From positions 3,624,109 to 3,688,108 of the forward strand of contig CAIIXF020000003.1 of NCBI GenBank assembly GCA_903813345.2: a stretch of DNA of 64,000 nucleotides, read 5' to 3'. The translations under genes and the position numbers were made by a program. The notes beneath the pieces were generated by a model. It was not told the origin of the DNA. It was given only the letters and a program-made list of their open reading frames with translations, and made no database searches. Below, in pieces: positions 25,191 to 36,129 of this stretch. Source of the stretch: Owenia fusiformis. Taxonomy: Eukaryota > Annelida > Polychaeta > Sabellida > Oweniidae. Position 1 is the first letter of the stretch, and each line of letters starts with the position of its first letter.

Positions 25191-27442
25191 GTATGTATAG
25201 GAATAACGATTTGATTTTTAGATTTACTGAATTGGCTGTTTGATATTTTCCGTCCCATTCTACTTTGTTAAAATGTTTGGATTAACTATCACGCCCGGTG
25301 ATCATGAATATGGGACGGAGGGGGGGGGGGGGGGGGGAGCAGGCAATTTCTGCTAGGAAATTCAACAAATCTGGAAGATTTATTTTTTCAAGAAAAAGTT
25401 TACTATTGAATTGCTAAATGGATAGGCGCTCGGTATGGTAGAATATGTTGGTTTTCTGGGATTTTTTCTGAAACGATACGCATCTAAGGTATGAGATCTA
25501 TTAAAAAAGGCGCAAGGCCATCAACAGGCACAAATCAACGTTTTTGCTATAAAGCAAACAACAATGGTCTGGACGACCTGTAATAAATACTTGTAAGTGA
25601 TGTTATAATAACTAAATTAATGTCATTGCTGAATTTATAAAATAAGTTTCCATATGTGAAATAAAAAATAATCGAAAATAATGAATTTGGGACGGAGGGG
25701 GGGGGGGAGGGGACGGAGGGGGGAGGGGACGAAGGGGGGGGGGAGCAATATGTATATAAGACATGATTAGAGATGTTTCGCGACTTTAAGTCCTTTTACT
25801 CCAAATGTCCCCATTTTTCAGTCTCCAGGGGTACATCATCCAGTTTCTTACTAAGTTAATGAGTTCATTTTTCAAATACAAGAATTCGTGTGAAGTTGTT
25901 TCACTTTATAGAATTATTACTCCCCCCTCCGTCCCCTCTCCCCCCCCCTTCCGTCCCATTTTAATTATTTTCGATTATTTTTTATTTTACGTATGGAAAC
26001 TTATTTTATAAATTCAGCAATGACATTAATTTAGTTATGATAACATCACTTACAAGTATTTATTACAGGTCGTGTAGTCCATCGTTGCTTGATTTATAGC
26101 AAAAACGTTGATTTGTGCCTGTTGATGGCCTTGCGCCTTTTTTTAATAGATCTCATACCTTAGATGCGTATCGTTTCAAAAAAATCCCAGAAAACCTAAC
26201 ATATTCTACCATACCGTGCGCCTATCCATTTAGCAATTCATTAGTAAACTTTTTCTTGAAAAAATAAATCTTCCAGATTTGTTGAATTTCCTAGCAGAAA
26301 TTGCCTGCTCCCCCCCCCTTTGTCCCATATTCACGATCACCGGGCGTGACTATAAGAAGTGTAAATTAATTTCGAAAGCTTATATAAAAGGAAGTCGTTT
26401 CAAGAGGATTGTCAGCTGAAATAATATTCATAAAATATCCAAACTTGAATATATTTTGACATTGGTCCATGATCGTTCAATGGCCCCTTTGTACTATTTG
26501 TTGCACCTTTAATAAGTCAAATGAATAAACGATCATTTATCCTTGTGTGTTGTAGGTAGCATCGGCCACGTGTCGAGCGGTTCAAACCTCGCACCTTCTG
26601 TTGGATTAGATACAACCGCTGTTGAACGCACTCTCGTTCTCTACGCGTACCATGAAGCCAGAGACAGAAAAGTCAACTTACAATTCTTCCTTGATTTTGC
26701 GATAAAGAAAGACAAGAACAACTCGAATATTGATTACGCCATCATAGTGAATGGGTTCAATTGCTCGGCTGATATTCCAGCAATGAGTAACGTACACGTG
26801 ATCAGAAGGGAAAACACTGGGTTTGATTCGTGTGCGTGGAAACATGGTTTACGTACGATGAAGAGTAAAAAGGGGGAAAAATGGTACAAATATGTATTTT
26901 TCATGAACACATCAGTACGTGGGCCTTTCCTACCTGTATACGCAGTAGACCAACACTGGACTTCAATATTCACCAAATACTTTTCAGATGATGTCAAATT
27001 AGTTGGAACAACTGTTTGGTGCCCACATCATACTCAACCAACCTTCAAGCTACATCTACAATCCATGTTTTTGGTGACTGACCTAACTGGACTTAAAATC
27101 CTTGAGCCCATGCTTCAATGTGACCACGAGAACAAACAGTCTGCAATTGATAATTTTGAAGTCAAACTGACGTATGCGTTTATCGAAAAGGGGTATAACG
27201 TCGCATCTATGTTAAAACGCTGGGAAGGCCATGATTTCAGAGACAAGGAAAAAACACACAAAAAGTGCCAACATGACGTCAGAGGAAAGCATAAAGGTGA
27301 TCCATATGTGCGCAACGGATACTATACGAACATCGAAATACATCCACTGGAAGTCGTGTTTTTCAAGACCAATAGGGGATTACAGGAAAACACCATCAAA
27401 GCATACACTGAAATGATGTATGAAAACAGACTAGATAAGTAA
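25078..27442 (+). CDS. Type II membrane glycosyltransferase-like protein (RgpF/rhamnan-synthesis-like), partial at 5' end
   Basis: Two exons, 25078-25190 and 26556-27442, join in phase 1 (G|GT) through GTATGT and TTGTAG sites. The first encodes a hydrophobic stretch (about CIAVICVQVAIFCMSVALYM) typical of a Golgi signal anchor, followed by a Ser/Thr-rich stem. The second encodes about 295 lumenal residues: YAIIVNG, then RRENTGFD, then YVFFMNTSVRGPF, LVGTTVWC, and near the end HPLEVVFFKTNR. The NTGFD and N(S/T)SVRGPF blocks are typical of a glycosyltransferase-like family related to bacterial rhamnan synthesis F, seen in algae, amphioxus and lophotrochozoans. A Golgi sugar transferase is inferred; donor and acceptor are unknown. 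The first exon starts mid-codon with a stop just upstream (25052), so an initiator exon must lie further 5' and was not found. No AATAAA was seen soon after the stop. Confidence 0.75.
25289..26349. mobile_element. 1.06-kb palindromic (foldback) element inside the glycosyltransferase-like gene intron
   Basis: It begins TCACGCCCGGTGATC and ends GATCACCGGGCGTGA, flanked on both sides by CTA, a possible 3-bp target duplication. Arms of about 430-455 bp are near reverse complements. The spacer of about 175 bp is 25745-25918. The arms hold G-runs (18 G at 25320-25337; GGGACGGAGG-type repeats at 25688-25743). No transposase. Confidence 0.88.
26556..27442 (+). CDS. Terminal exon with catalytic-like domain of glycosyltransferase-like protein
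   Basis: A long uninterrupted frame to TAA at 27440-27442. The acceptor is TGTGTTGTAG. Codon use is less AT-biased than the flanks. The NTGFD motif is encoded from 26813. No frameshift or internal stop. Confidence 0.85.
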
Positions 27443-28186
27443 CGTATGTTTATCCTGAGACATATGTATCTGAGTATGAAGTACACTACCTTCCATTTTG
27501 ACAACCGAACGTCTCATTTGATGACGATAATTTAAAACCTGATGATGTTTGAATATTTATTTTGTTTCCCAGTTGTAATTATGAAACGGGTAATACGAGG
27601 CTCGTACTACAGAATATGTATGCTTTTTCATATTTGATATGAATACATAATGAGCACAGTAAAATAAGTAAAATATATTCTTGATTAATATTTATTGTCG
27701 TATTGCATTGCATTGCATTAAAACGCATTCTGAATTGCTGCAGAATACATTGTTAACCAAATACTTTGTTAGACTTAGTAAATACCATGAAAACGTCTTT
27801 TGCTAAATTAGTGTGAACATTTTGGTGTCACGCGCACCGTGAGAGGTAAAAACTCTTTTTCTCAATCGTTTCAATATGTCATAAAATGGCATTAATAGCC
27901 CCATGAAGATTTTTAGGTCCTGCGACCCACAAACCCTTCAACTGGGCGTGGTGTATGAACTTATGACGCCAAATACAATACATACTAATAAAGATCTCAA
28001 TTGATCTTAAGCTTATTAGCCCGTAGAATCCCCAAGAAAGTATACGACGGTTTTGACATACGATGAAATTGTATACGATGGTGTCGTAGCTGAATCGTAA
28101 CCGTATATCTGTCTGGGGAAAGTGGATATTGGATGTGGTTCAGCAACATTTGGTAATGCTAATAAATCGACGCATACTGTTCATAT

Positions 28187-28383
28187 CTTAGCTTGTATTC
28201 GCGAGTGCAACTTTCGGCTGTCGGCTACCGGATTAAATGACTATTTTATGACCATCTCATTAAAATATGAATGAATACATATATACAGGTACTATATTCA
28301 TATTTGAATGAGATATCCATAATATAGTAGGTTGATCTAGAAGCCGATAGCCGAAAGTTGCATTCGCAAATACGAAGCCTAAT
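28187..28383. mobile_element. Foldback MITE of about 197 bp
   Basis: The outer arms TTAGCTTGTATTCGCGAG and GCGAATACG-like CGCAAATACGAAGCC are inverted, followed by GCAACTTTCGGCTGTCGGCT and its near complement AGCCGATAGCCGAAAGTTGC. Confidence 0.78.
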
Positions 28384-29058
28384 CGACCAACGTGTACTAC
28401 TAATATCTAGACTTTCTCTTTCTCGATCCAATGAAGTACTAATCGCCGTGTACGATGTATTATGTATATAGTTCGGAGAAGGGATACTGGCGGTTTTTGG
28501 TTTCCAAAAAAGCGTTTTCTCCTTTCAATCAAGGTTTATTCTCTATAGGGTAAGTACTAATCTATCTGGAAACATTTACAAGTTTGGTTAGAACGGAATT
28601 TTTAGAGATGGCGATGTGATTTTCGAGACTATGTAGAGCAGAATAAGTTTCTGAAACAGGTAGCTTTACAGTAGTAGCTCTCTCCAGATTCAGTTATCTC
28701 AAAAACGATGTGTTCACCGTATCATTACCTTGTAACGGCAAGCTAGACAAGACTCCGATGAACACTAGGCATTGTTTCGCTGAGCTAGATCTGTGCCCAT
28801 GAATATATTATGAAATGAAACGTTATAATGGTCCTAAATGGGATTTTTAACTACAATCTTGACCCGATACAACGTGCAGCAGTGACGGACATGTGGGGTG
28901 AAAATTTGGTTACATCCACCATAAGACCGTAAAATTATAAAAGTCCAATTTCCAAGGTCCAATCTATGATGCATATGTGACGGCGGTATCTTTGTGATGT
29001 TTCTGAAACAAACAAATTATGAGAATGTTGTTGCCATGACGTTGAAATAAATTCATTA

Positions 29059-29066
29059 TGACGTCA
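29059..29066. promoter_or_regulatory. CRE palindrome TGACGTCA upstream of decapeptide gene
   Basis: A perfect TGACGTCA lies 71 bp before the ATG, with an AT-rich GATAAATAA box about 39-31 bp before the ATG. Position fits a proximal promoter, but a single 8-mer is weak evidence. Confidence 0.3.
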
Positions 29067-29136
29067 TAGAGATCTTACCTGGATCCGAGTACAACGGGAT
29101 AAATAATGTAGTGATGGACGTTTGATTTTTAAATCC

Positions 29137-29211
29137 ATGCAAAATATGGGGACATTCAAATTTATTTCATGCATTCTAATCTGTCATCTGACAGTTGGAT
29201 TTCCATTGCCG
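29137..29211 (+). CDS. Exon 1 (signal peptide) of decapeptide-repeat protein
   Basis: ATG at 29137, with a second in-frame ATG at 29146 that could also start. A hydrophobic core (FISCILICHLTVG) precedes the donor GTGAGT. Confidence 0.82.
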
Positions 29212-32184
29212 GTGAGTAGAACTTCCTGGATTGTATAAATACTCTCAGAGATGAAAACAGCAAGTTTATCAAAATTGATCAAAGTTTTTTTAAGTTTGAT
29301 AAGGTTCAATCGGTTTCAACATTTCAGTTCAAGTTTTAAGAAACTACAACTATACAGGGATCCGTTTTTGAAACCGTCGTAACTTACGATTTGGTCGCAA
29401 TGTTCATCAAAACAGAGACACATGGTTTTCTCGGAATCGTAAGTTACGATCGTACGAAAAACGACTTCCAGTATAGCTATTCATTCTGAAGATTATGTTC
29501 TTGTTTTCTGTCTCTACTTGACTACTGGTAATTAATATAACTTACCTCTCGTGTAACCGCTGTTAATATGTCAAACATGTGTTGGACAGATGCCTAAGCG
29601 GACCATGACACGTAAATAAATATATGATTTGCATATTTCGTAGCATATTTTAAAGCGATGATTTGTACAAACAGGGTCCCCGACCAGCAACAAGGCCATG
29701 TGAAAAGAAAGAAGATTGTAAAGCTGGCAAGGAGTGTGTAAGGGACGATCGGCCGTTGGATGGAACGGATCCTTCTCTACCGATTAAGGGGTGGTGTGTA
29801 GAGAAAATGAAAATCGAGAAGCTTGTAAAACATGGAAAAGATACAGCTGGTCGGTCAAACTTACAAATATCTAAATCAGGTATTAGGTCTTTTATCAAAT
29901 ACTTCAACGTGAATCAGATATCAAGTGAAATGAAAACAAATCAAAGAATCTGCATGACTTTTTTCAATCAATTTTCAAAGGATGATACATTTGAATAGAC
30001 TTCAAAAGTATTGCATGTATAGACTTATAAAACAGCATAAAATATTCTATGATTATCACATAAGCTTGAAGGAACTGTAGAATGCAATTCAACTTTTTCG
30101 TGATTTTGAGGTCATGTCTGCACTTTACAGTTCAAAATATACTTCTGTAGTAATTTGATAACATCTTCTTGTTTGCCTCACTGACATCTTCTTGTTTCTC
30201 GAAACATGATATTCTCTCAAAATCAAGAAATAGAGTGATTGGCAGGACAATTTGTAAACTAAAAGAAAAGTGCATCTATTTTCAAACAAATTCCTGATTA
30301 TTTTTACAGAAGATGTGGACGTGAGAAGCATAAAAAATCCGCAGAAAGGACACTTGACCTCACATGAGATAATTCCGTATATAAAAAGTCAAATCACAAG
30401 TACAGTTGATACAAAATTACCAGGCAAACCTACAAAAGATGCGAAACGTCCAAACAAGAATACGATGGATGTTCACTTGCCAGCAATATATACAAGATAT
30501 CCCCATCGTACTAACAACTACACTAATAATAGAATGCGCCCAAACAAAAATGAATTAGACATAACTTTGCCAAAGAAATATGAAATCGTTAAACTGTCAA
30601 ACAAGAAAGGTATAAAAAGTCCGAAAAAAGCAATGTTCGACATAAAATTACCAAAGAAATATGCTTTAATTAAACGTCCTAACAAATATGAAAGATGCAG
30701 AAACAAATGTAAGAAAGACAAAACACGTTCAAGGGAACAGTCAAAAGTTAGAAAGTGCGCGAAGAAATTTCCAACAGGTAAGAAATATTCAAAGGATAGA
30801 AAACGTCCAAAAAAATATAAAAAAGATATGAAACGTACAAAGAAATATACAAAATATAGAAAACGTCCAAAGAAATATACAAAAGATGAAAAACGTCCAA
30901 AGAAATATACAACGGATAGAAAACGTCCAAAGAAATATACAAAAGATAGAAAACGTCCAAAGAAATATACGAAAGATAGAAAACGTCCAAAGAAATATAC
31001 AAAGGATAGAAAACGTCCAAAGAAATATACGAAAGATATGAAACGTACAAAGAAATATACAAAAGATAGAAAACGTCCAAAGAAATATGTAACGGATAGA
31101 AAACGTCCAAAGAAATATACAAAAGATAGAAAACGTCCAAAAAAATATACGATAGATAGAAAACGTCCAAAGAAATATACAAAGGATAGAAAACGTCCAA
31201 AGAAAAATACGAAAGATAGAAAATGTCCAAAAAAATATAAAAAGGATAGAAAACGTCCAAAGAAATATACGAAAGATAGAAAACGTCCAAAGAAATATAC
31301 AAAGGATATAAAACGTCCAAAGAAATATACGAAAGATATGATACGTCCAAAGAAATATACGAAAGATAGAAAACGTCCAAAGAAATATACAAAAGATAGA
31401 AAACGTCCAAAGAAATATACGAAAGATAGAAAACGTCCAAAGAAATATACGAAAGATAGAAAACGTCCAAAGAAATATACAAAGGATAGAAAACGTCCAA
31501 AGAAATATAGAAAAGATAGACAACGTCCAAAGAAATATACAATTGCGAAAGATAGAAAACGTCCAAAGAAATATACAAAAGATAGGAAACGTCTGAACAA
31601 ATATACAAAAGATAGAAAACGTCTGAAGAAATATACAAAAGATATAAAACGTCCAAAGAAATATACAAAAGATAGGACACGTCCAAAGAAATATACAAAA
31701 GATAGAAAACGTCTGAAGAAATATATAAAAGATAGAAAACGCCCAAAGAAATATGCAAAGGATAGAAAACGTCCAAAGAAGTTTAAAAAAGACAAAAAAC
31801 ATTCAAAGAAATATACTAAAGACCGAAAACCTCCCGGGAAATACACAAAAGAGAGGAAACGTACAAATAAATATACAAAAGATGGGAAACGGAACAAGAG
31901 AGACATGGTAAGTTATGAAAAATCAGTTATTATTCCATTTCAGTTTTTCATTGTCACAAAAAAATCAACATAAGGTGATCCTTCAAAGTCCTAATTTATC
32001 AAATCATATGTAGATTTTATGTACTGTTTATGTTAATGTAGTATCCAATATGATAAACGTGTCAAATAATAATTTCTATTCGTAAGCTGAGCAAGCCATG
32101 AATGATCAAGCTAACTTCTTGATGTTGCAGAATATGGTGGATGCAATACATGGAACCTTTATCGGACAAGAGTCGTACATTTAA
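29137..32184 (+). CDS. Secreted basic decapeptide-repeat protein (37 x KKYTKDRKRP-type), 4 exons, 643 aa
   Basis: Exons 29137-29211, 29675-29879, 30310-31907 and 32131-32184 join in phases 0, 1 and 0 with good GT-AG sites. Exon 1 is a signal peptide of 25 residues ending TVGFPLP. Exon 2 has four cysteines (C-x5-C-x5-C-x19-C) within CEKKEDCKAGKEC and GWCVEK, a small cysteine motif of unknown family. Exon 3 opens with degenerate longer repeats around DIxLPKKY and KRPNK, then 37 tandem decapeptides with consensus KKYTKDRKRP. Each consensus unit has four Lys, two Arg, one Asp and one Tyr (net +5). Exon 4 adds a short non-repetitive tail. The product is extremely basic and tyrosine-rich. Tyr/Lys decapeptide arrays are known from mussel foot protein 1, and Lys/Tyr-rich proteins from worm cements and mollusc shell matrix, so an adhesive, cuticle or matrix role is plausible but inferred. 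Pro after each KR makes furin-type processing unlikely. Homology is not recognised. Confidence 0.85.
29350..29477. mobile_element. Foldback MITE of about 128 bp in intron 1 of the decapeptide gene
   Basis: Arms start CTATACAGG and end CCAGTATAG. CGTAACTTACGAT near 29380 is exactly inverted as ATCGTAAGTTACG near 29440. Confidence 0.68.
29675..29879 (+). CDS. Exon 2 (four-cysteine module) of decapeptide-repeat protein
   Basis: The acceptor is ACAAACAG and the donor GTATTA. Encodes 68 residues plus one base, with the C-x5-C-x5-C-x19-C pattern. No stop in the chosen frame. Confidence 0.82.
30088..30240 (+). repeat. Repeat of about 150 bp in intron 2 of decapeptide gene, copy at 39225-39360
   Basis: Shares GTGATTTTGAGGTCATGTCTG, GCCTCACTGAC, TTGTTTCT and ATATTCTCTCAAAATC with 39225-39360 in the same orientation and order. 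Confidence 0.6.
30310..31907 (+). CDS. Exon 3 (repeat array) of decapeptide-repeat protein
   Basis: The acceptor is TTTTTACAG and the donor ATG|GTAAGT. It encodes 532 codons after a split Glu. The 30-bp units run 30780-31895. One unit has a two-codon insertion, giving a 12-residue KKYTIAKDRKRP. Confidence 0.88.
30780..31895 (+). repeat. Coding 30-bp tandem array, 37 units
   Basis: Units begin AAGAAATATAC and end CGTCCA. The period is exactly 30 bp apart from one 36-bp unit. Central copies are nearly identical, and the last four are the most divergent, as expected from unequal exchange homogenising the middle. No unit carries a stop or a frameshift, so the array is under coding constraint. 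Confidence 0.95.
32131..32184 (+). CDS. Exon 4 (C-terminal tail) of decapeptide-repeat protein
   Basis: The acceptor is TGATGTTGCAG, in phase 0. Encodes 17 residues ending GQESYI, then TAA. The only nearby AATAAA is at about 32716. Confidence 0.7.
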   Translation, partial: NMVDAIHGTFIGQESYI

Positions 32185-35100
32185 GACAAGGGATATATCG
32201 GACCAAGATACACCGAGAACATCGAATCCATGTCAACAACATACACTCCCCTTCATAAATTTGGTAACCGCGGGTTTTCATTCGATAACATATCAACACC
32301 TGCCTGTCAATGTTTGAAATTTTGACAATGGTACGGGATTTTTGTCGTCATTAAATGATGAATTTTTTGATCACCCATCATTATCCGTTTTTGAATTATC
32401 CAAAAGGAGATTGCCGGTTACCAAACTTTTAGAGAGGGTGTATATCTGAACTAATACACTCCCTGGACCAACTATTTTTGAAACCCCGTCTCACTCTTTA
32501 ATAACTATTTTAGACTCTTTATGTTTACATTTTTCCTCACTAGCACAAAAATGTTCGACTTTTGAAGAATCAACACTTAGCACGAGGTGTGTGTTGCCAA
32601 ACTTGTTTGTATATTTCGGGTAGTGTAAATGTTTGGATAAATTCTAGAAGGACAATTTCAAATGTAACATCTGGATTTTAACATTCATATTAAGTATGTA
32701 GTATTTACCGTTTAGTAATAAAAATATTCACGATGCAAAGATCGCTTACTGTATTTAAGAGGTCGGGCCCAAGCCTTTGGGGCGTTTTTCCAAAAGTAAG
32801 TAGTCATCATGCATGTCATGTTATCGTGTAGATTTTGAAAACTTACACCCTTGTCAAACCCTGCCTTGGGGCATAGGCACTTTGCGTATTTAAGTAAATG
32901 AAACACAAGAGGGCGCTGTTACTGGAACTGTTAGTTAAATACTGTACCAAGCTTCTTATGTGAACTTCCTGAGACAATATTAGCAAGACGTTACCCTTGT
33001 CCAAATCTGTATTTTTTTCCTCATCTGATCTTAAATCATTACGATAAGAGAAATCACGATAAGTAAAAGAGACCGACTCGTGGCAAAGCTAGCAAGAAGT
33101 GCACTCTTAACAGAAGGTATAGTCCATAGTTTGAAATCTCTAGGACGTCTGATAAAGGAGCTGGTAGCGCAGTGATATTTGACCTGACATTAGCATACCT
33201 ACATATGTTGCCTTATAATTTTTATTATAACCGTTCAATATACTTCCGGCTTTTAGGCTGAATTATGCCTGCCATTAACAGAGGTCAAAAATCACTAAAA
33301 AATAAAATCCCAATTTTTCACAATTTGGAGTATACAATGCAACAGAAAATAATACAAAATGATTTTAAATTTATGATTTAGGTTTCTAAGCTATAAGTTT
33401 GAGGTTAATTTTTTATCAATACCAAAAAATATGTAATCAGTGTATCGACGTTTTGTATTGTTTCTCAGGTATTAATAAGATAAATGCTACAAATGAATCA
33501 CTTTTATATTGGAATGACAAATGTTAGAGATTATGCTAGTTTTTCACAAAATGGGTCTTAATACGTTTTGAGATATGGACTTTTATTTAGCGGTGAAAGT
33601 TATCAATAAAGGAGGGCCTATTGCTCTTCCTTGACTAATTGGGACTACAGCTAAAATACTATTTCCCGTAGTTAGATATAGGTCAGTTGCTTGTTAAACA
33701 ACCATCAAGATTTGATCAAATTCATGAATAATTGAGAAAAATCGTTATCATTATCTTCTTAAAATTCGATTATATCCAGCATCGGTAAGGTCAAAGAAGA
33801 CACAACCATCAGAAAACTTGATGGTAGCCACAAGTAACGTCGAGGAAGAATTGTAAGGCGTTCGATTGCATATGACTCTAATTGATTATTAGACATGCCC
33901 TTGGAATATAGGAACATTCCAATACCTCTGTAACATTTAATTAGATATTAATCTTACCTATTTGTTATTGTATTATGTTTTATAAAACATGAACAATAAT
34001 TTGTTGTTAGACCCCTTGCGATTATATGGAAAAGTTCTGGTAATAAAATGTTCTAAATAGTAAGAAAACTAATATGTTCCCAATCATAAATTACCTAAAT
34101 ATTCCACATAATTTTGTTGAATCGGCTTGGCTCATATTTGAAAAATCAAACAAAATCTGAAAAACACACTTACACTAATTAAATACCAACATCTACGGTA
34201 GAATTAAATTGTATATATTTTAATTATGATAATCTATTTTTGTTCGTATGCTTAGAATGACGGTCTATGTCTTATAAAATGTATAAAAGTTCGAATCCAA
34301 ATATTTACGTTTTTTGACCCCCTGTGATGAAAGACATTTTTCGACCCGAAAGCCGGAAGTTTTTCAGCAAATGGTATTTTAAAAGAATCAAGACATATAC
34401 ACCTTCATAAATATTGCTTCAAATGTTGCTGCGCTATCGTGTGCTACATATCCTTCATATTCGGAAGCCATACCATGGACTAGTACTTGGTGTTTTTCAT
34501 TCGTTTTGAATTAATAGATGGCGTATACGGTAGACACCTTGCGGTGTTCCCTTTGTTTGAGCCGTCTTTGGTGACAGATACACGATCGAGTACTTACCTA
34601 TCCATTGAAAAAAAAAATGATGTTAAAAAGTAAGTATTCGTATCATTTTGGTGAAGAACTACTGAAAACTGCGGATAGAGCTAGAGACGCTTTCATTATC
34701 AAAATATGAAGAAAACGTGAAATACCCTAAAGGCCTCCTAACATATGAACAAATCCTCCCTTCCCAACGTCAACTTGCGTGTATTGGCGCATAGGACTTA
34801 AACGTAAACGTCATTCCCGTTATATTGTCAAAGAGTTTTGGAGAAAATCCTTCTTAAAATCCCCCTAAAACTTCTTTCAGTTCAAAACGAAGGCCTAATT
34901 CATGTAATTTTGATAATGATGCCCAAAACCTTACACTCCAAAAGGCAAATGTGTCAATTTGATTTATGCGGGATTTTTATTCACGAAGGGATATGGAATC
35001 TGATTTCTGACCGATCGGCCATTGCTACAATATCTGTCTCAGGTACCAAAAAATCAAAGAAAGATGGAATGTAAAGATCAGTATGATGTTGTTGAAATAC

Positions 35101-36129
35101 CTAAAAAATTATATATTAAAAAAGCATTTTCTTTTGAGCAACGACTTTGTATACGATCTTTTAAAGTGATACTTAGTATGACGTCATTGTATCCACGATT
35201 ACAAAGAACAATTATGAAATTACCTGCATTTTGTGCAGTTTACATTAATCACCCCAGAGAACTATATAAGAAAAGCTAAAAGTCACATCTGGATTACCCG
35301 CAAATGAAAGGAGTAAAAATAGGTATCTATTAATGTACAAATATTTTTTCGCGTCGACAGTGGGTATTTCTTGAGCAGTGTAAATAAGACCATAGGTGAA
35401 TATGTGGAATGGATTTTGTCAACTAACAAACCAAGTTAAGGATTATCATCCGTGTTTTTTTATTTTTTATAGACTGCTTCTTGCCTAGATAGGGCAAACC
35501 AGAGCGAAGCTCACGTTTTCTAAATAGATGTAGACCTTCAGGTAGAGGTAGGTTCAGGTAGAATAAACGCATTTTTTATTCATCTGCAAGGGCGTAGTCA
35601 GGATGTTAAATTAGACAAGGCAAACAAGAGGAGGTAGTTTCAGAATCAATGGCGTATATTACTACCTTTGAGGTTTCATTTCTACAATTTTAATTCCTCA
35701 ATTTCTTATAGTGAAAAAAGAAAATATTTCTGAAATATTTTGGCGAGGCTATTGCCTCAGTTGCCTCACGTTTGACTTCGTCCATGTCATGATCTCAATC
35801 TTCTTTACGTTCTCCCAACATCCACTGAAAAGAGATCTTCACATCTCCCACGCCCTTCTTCAAGAAGAAGGAAGAACACAGTTGTCTAGAGCCCCGCGTT
35901 CTTAGCAGAAGTACTCGAAGGCAAAACCGCTTTTACAAACTGACTCTCAAATGCCTATTAGTTATAATTCTGGTTGTAATCCATCCTATTATCATTGAAT
36001 GTATTTAATCACCGGTAAGGGTGATAAATTTGTGATATTTCATAACGACTGTATTCCCATTATCATGATAAATTGAAGGTTTATTACCCTAAGCTCTAGG
36101 CTTTAATTGCTATTTACTTTAATTAATGT
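32185..36129. other. Intergenic; no supported gene
   Basis: AT-rich with only short overlapping frames (for example 34838-35279) lacking domain or splice support. AATAAA at about 32716 could serve the decapeptide gene but is over 500 bp from its stop. Confidence 0.5.

Larger units (their letters stand above)
27443..29136. other. Intergenic between glycosyltransferase-like gene and decapeptide gene
   Basis: Holds one foldback MITE (28187-28383) and otherwise no gene-like signal. A CRE palindrome lies near its right end. Confidence 0.5.

Noticed and set aside
26543-26555. Start of the glycosyltransferase-like frame at a TTG codon
   Set aside because: The bases are the intron end (TTGTGTGTTGTAG); the frame continues into an upstream exon.
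30518-31906. Antisense open frames of 462, 342 and 337 codons across the decapeptide array
   Set aside because: All antisense frames are open because the repeat period is a multiple of three and the unit lacks the needed trinucleotides. The products are monotonous, and the sense strand has matching splice sites and a signal peptide.
29137-32184. Decapeptide gene as a neuropeptide precursor cut at KR sites
   Set aside because: Each KR is followed by Pro, which hinders convertase cleavage, and there is no Gly amidation signal in the unit.
34838-35279. Two overlapping open frames as a gene
   Set aside because: No recognisable domain, no splice support, and the frames overlap each other with AT-rich codon use.
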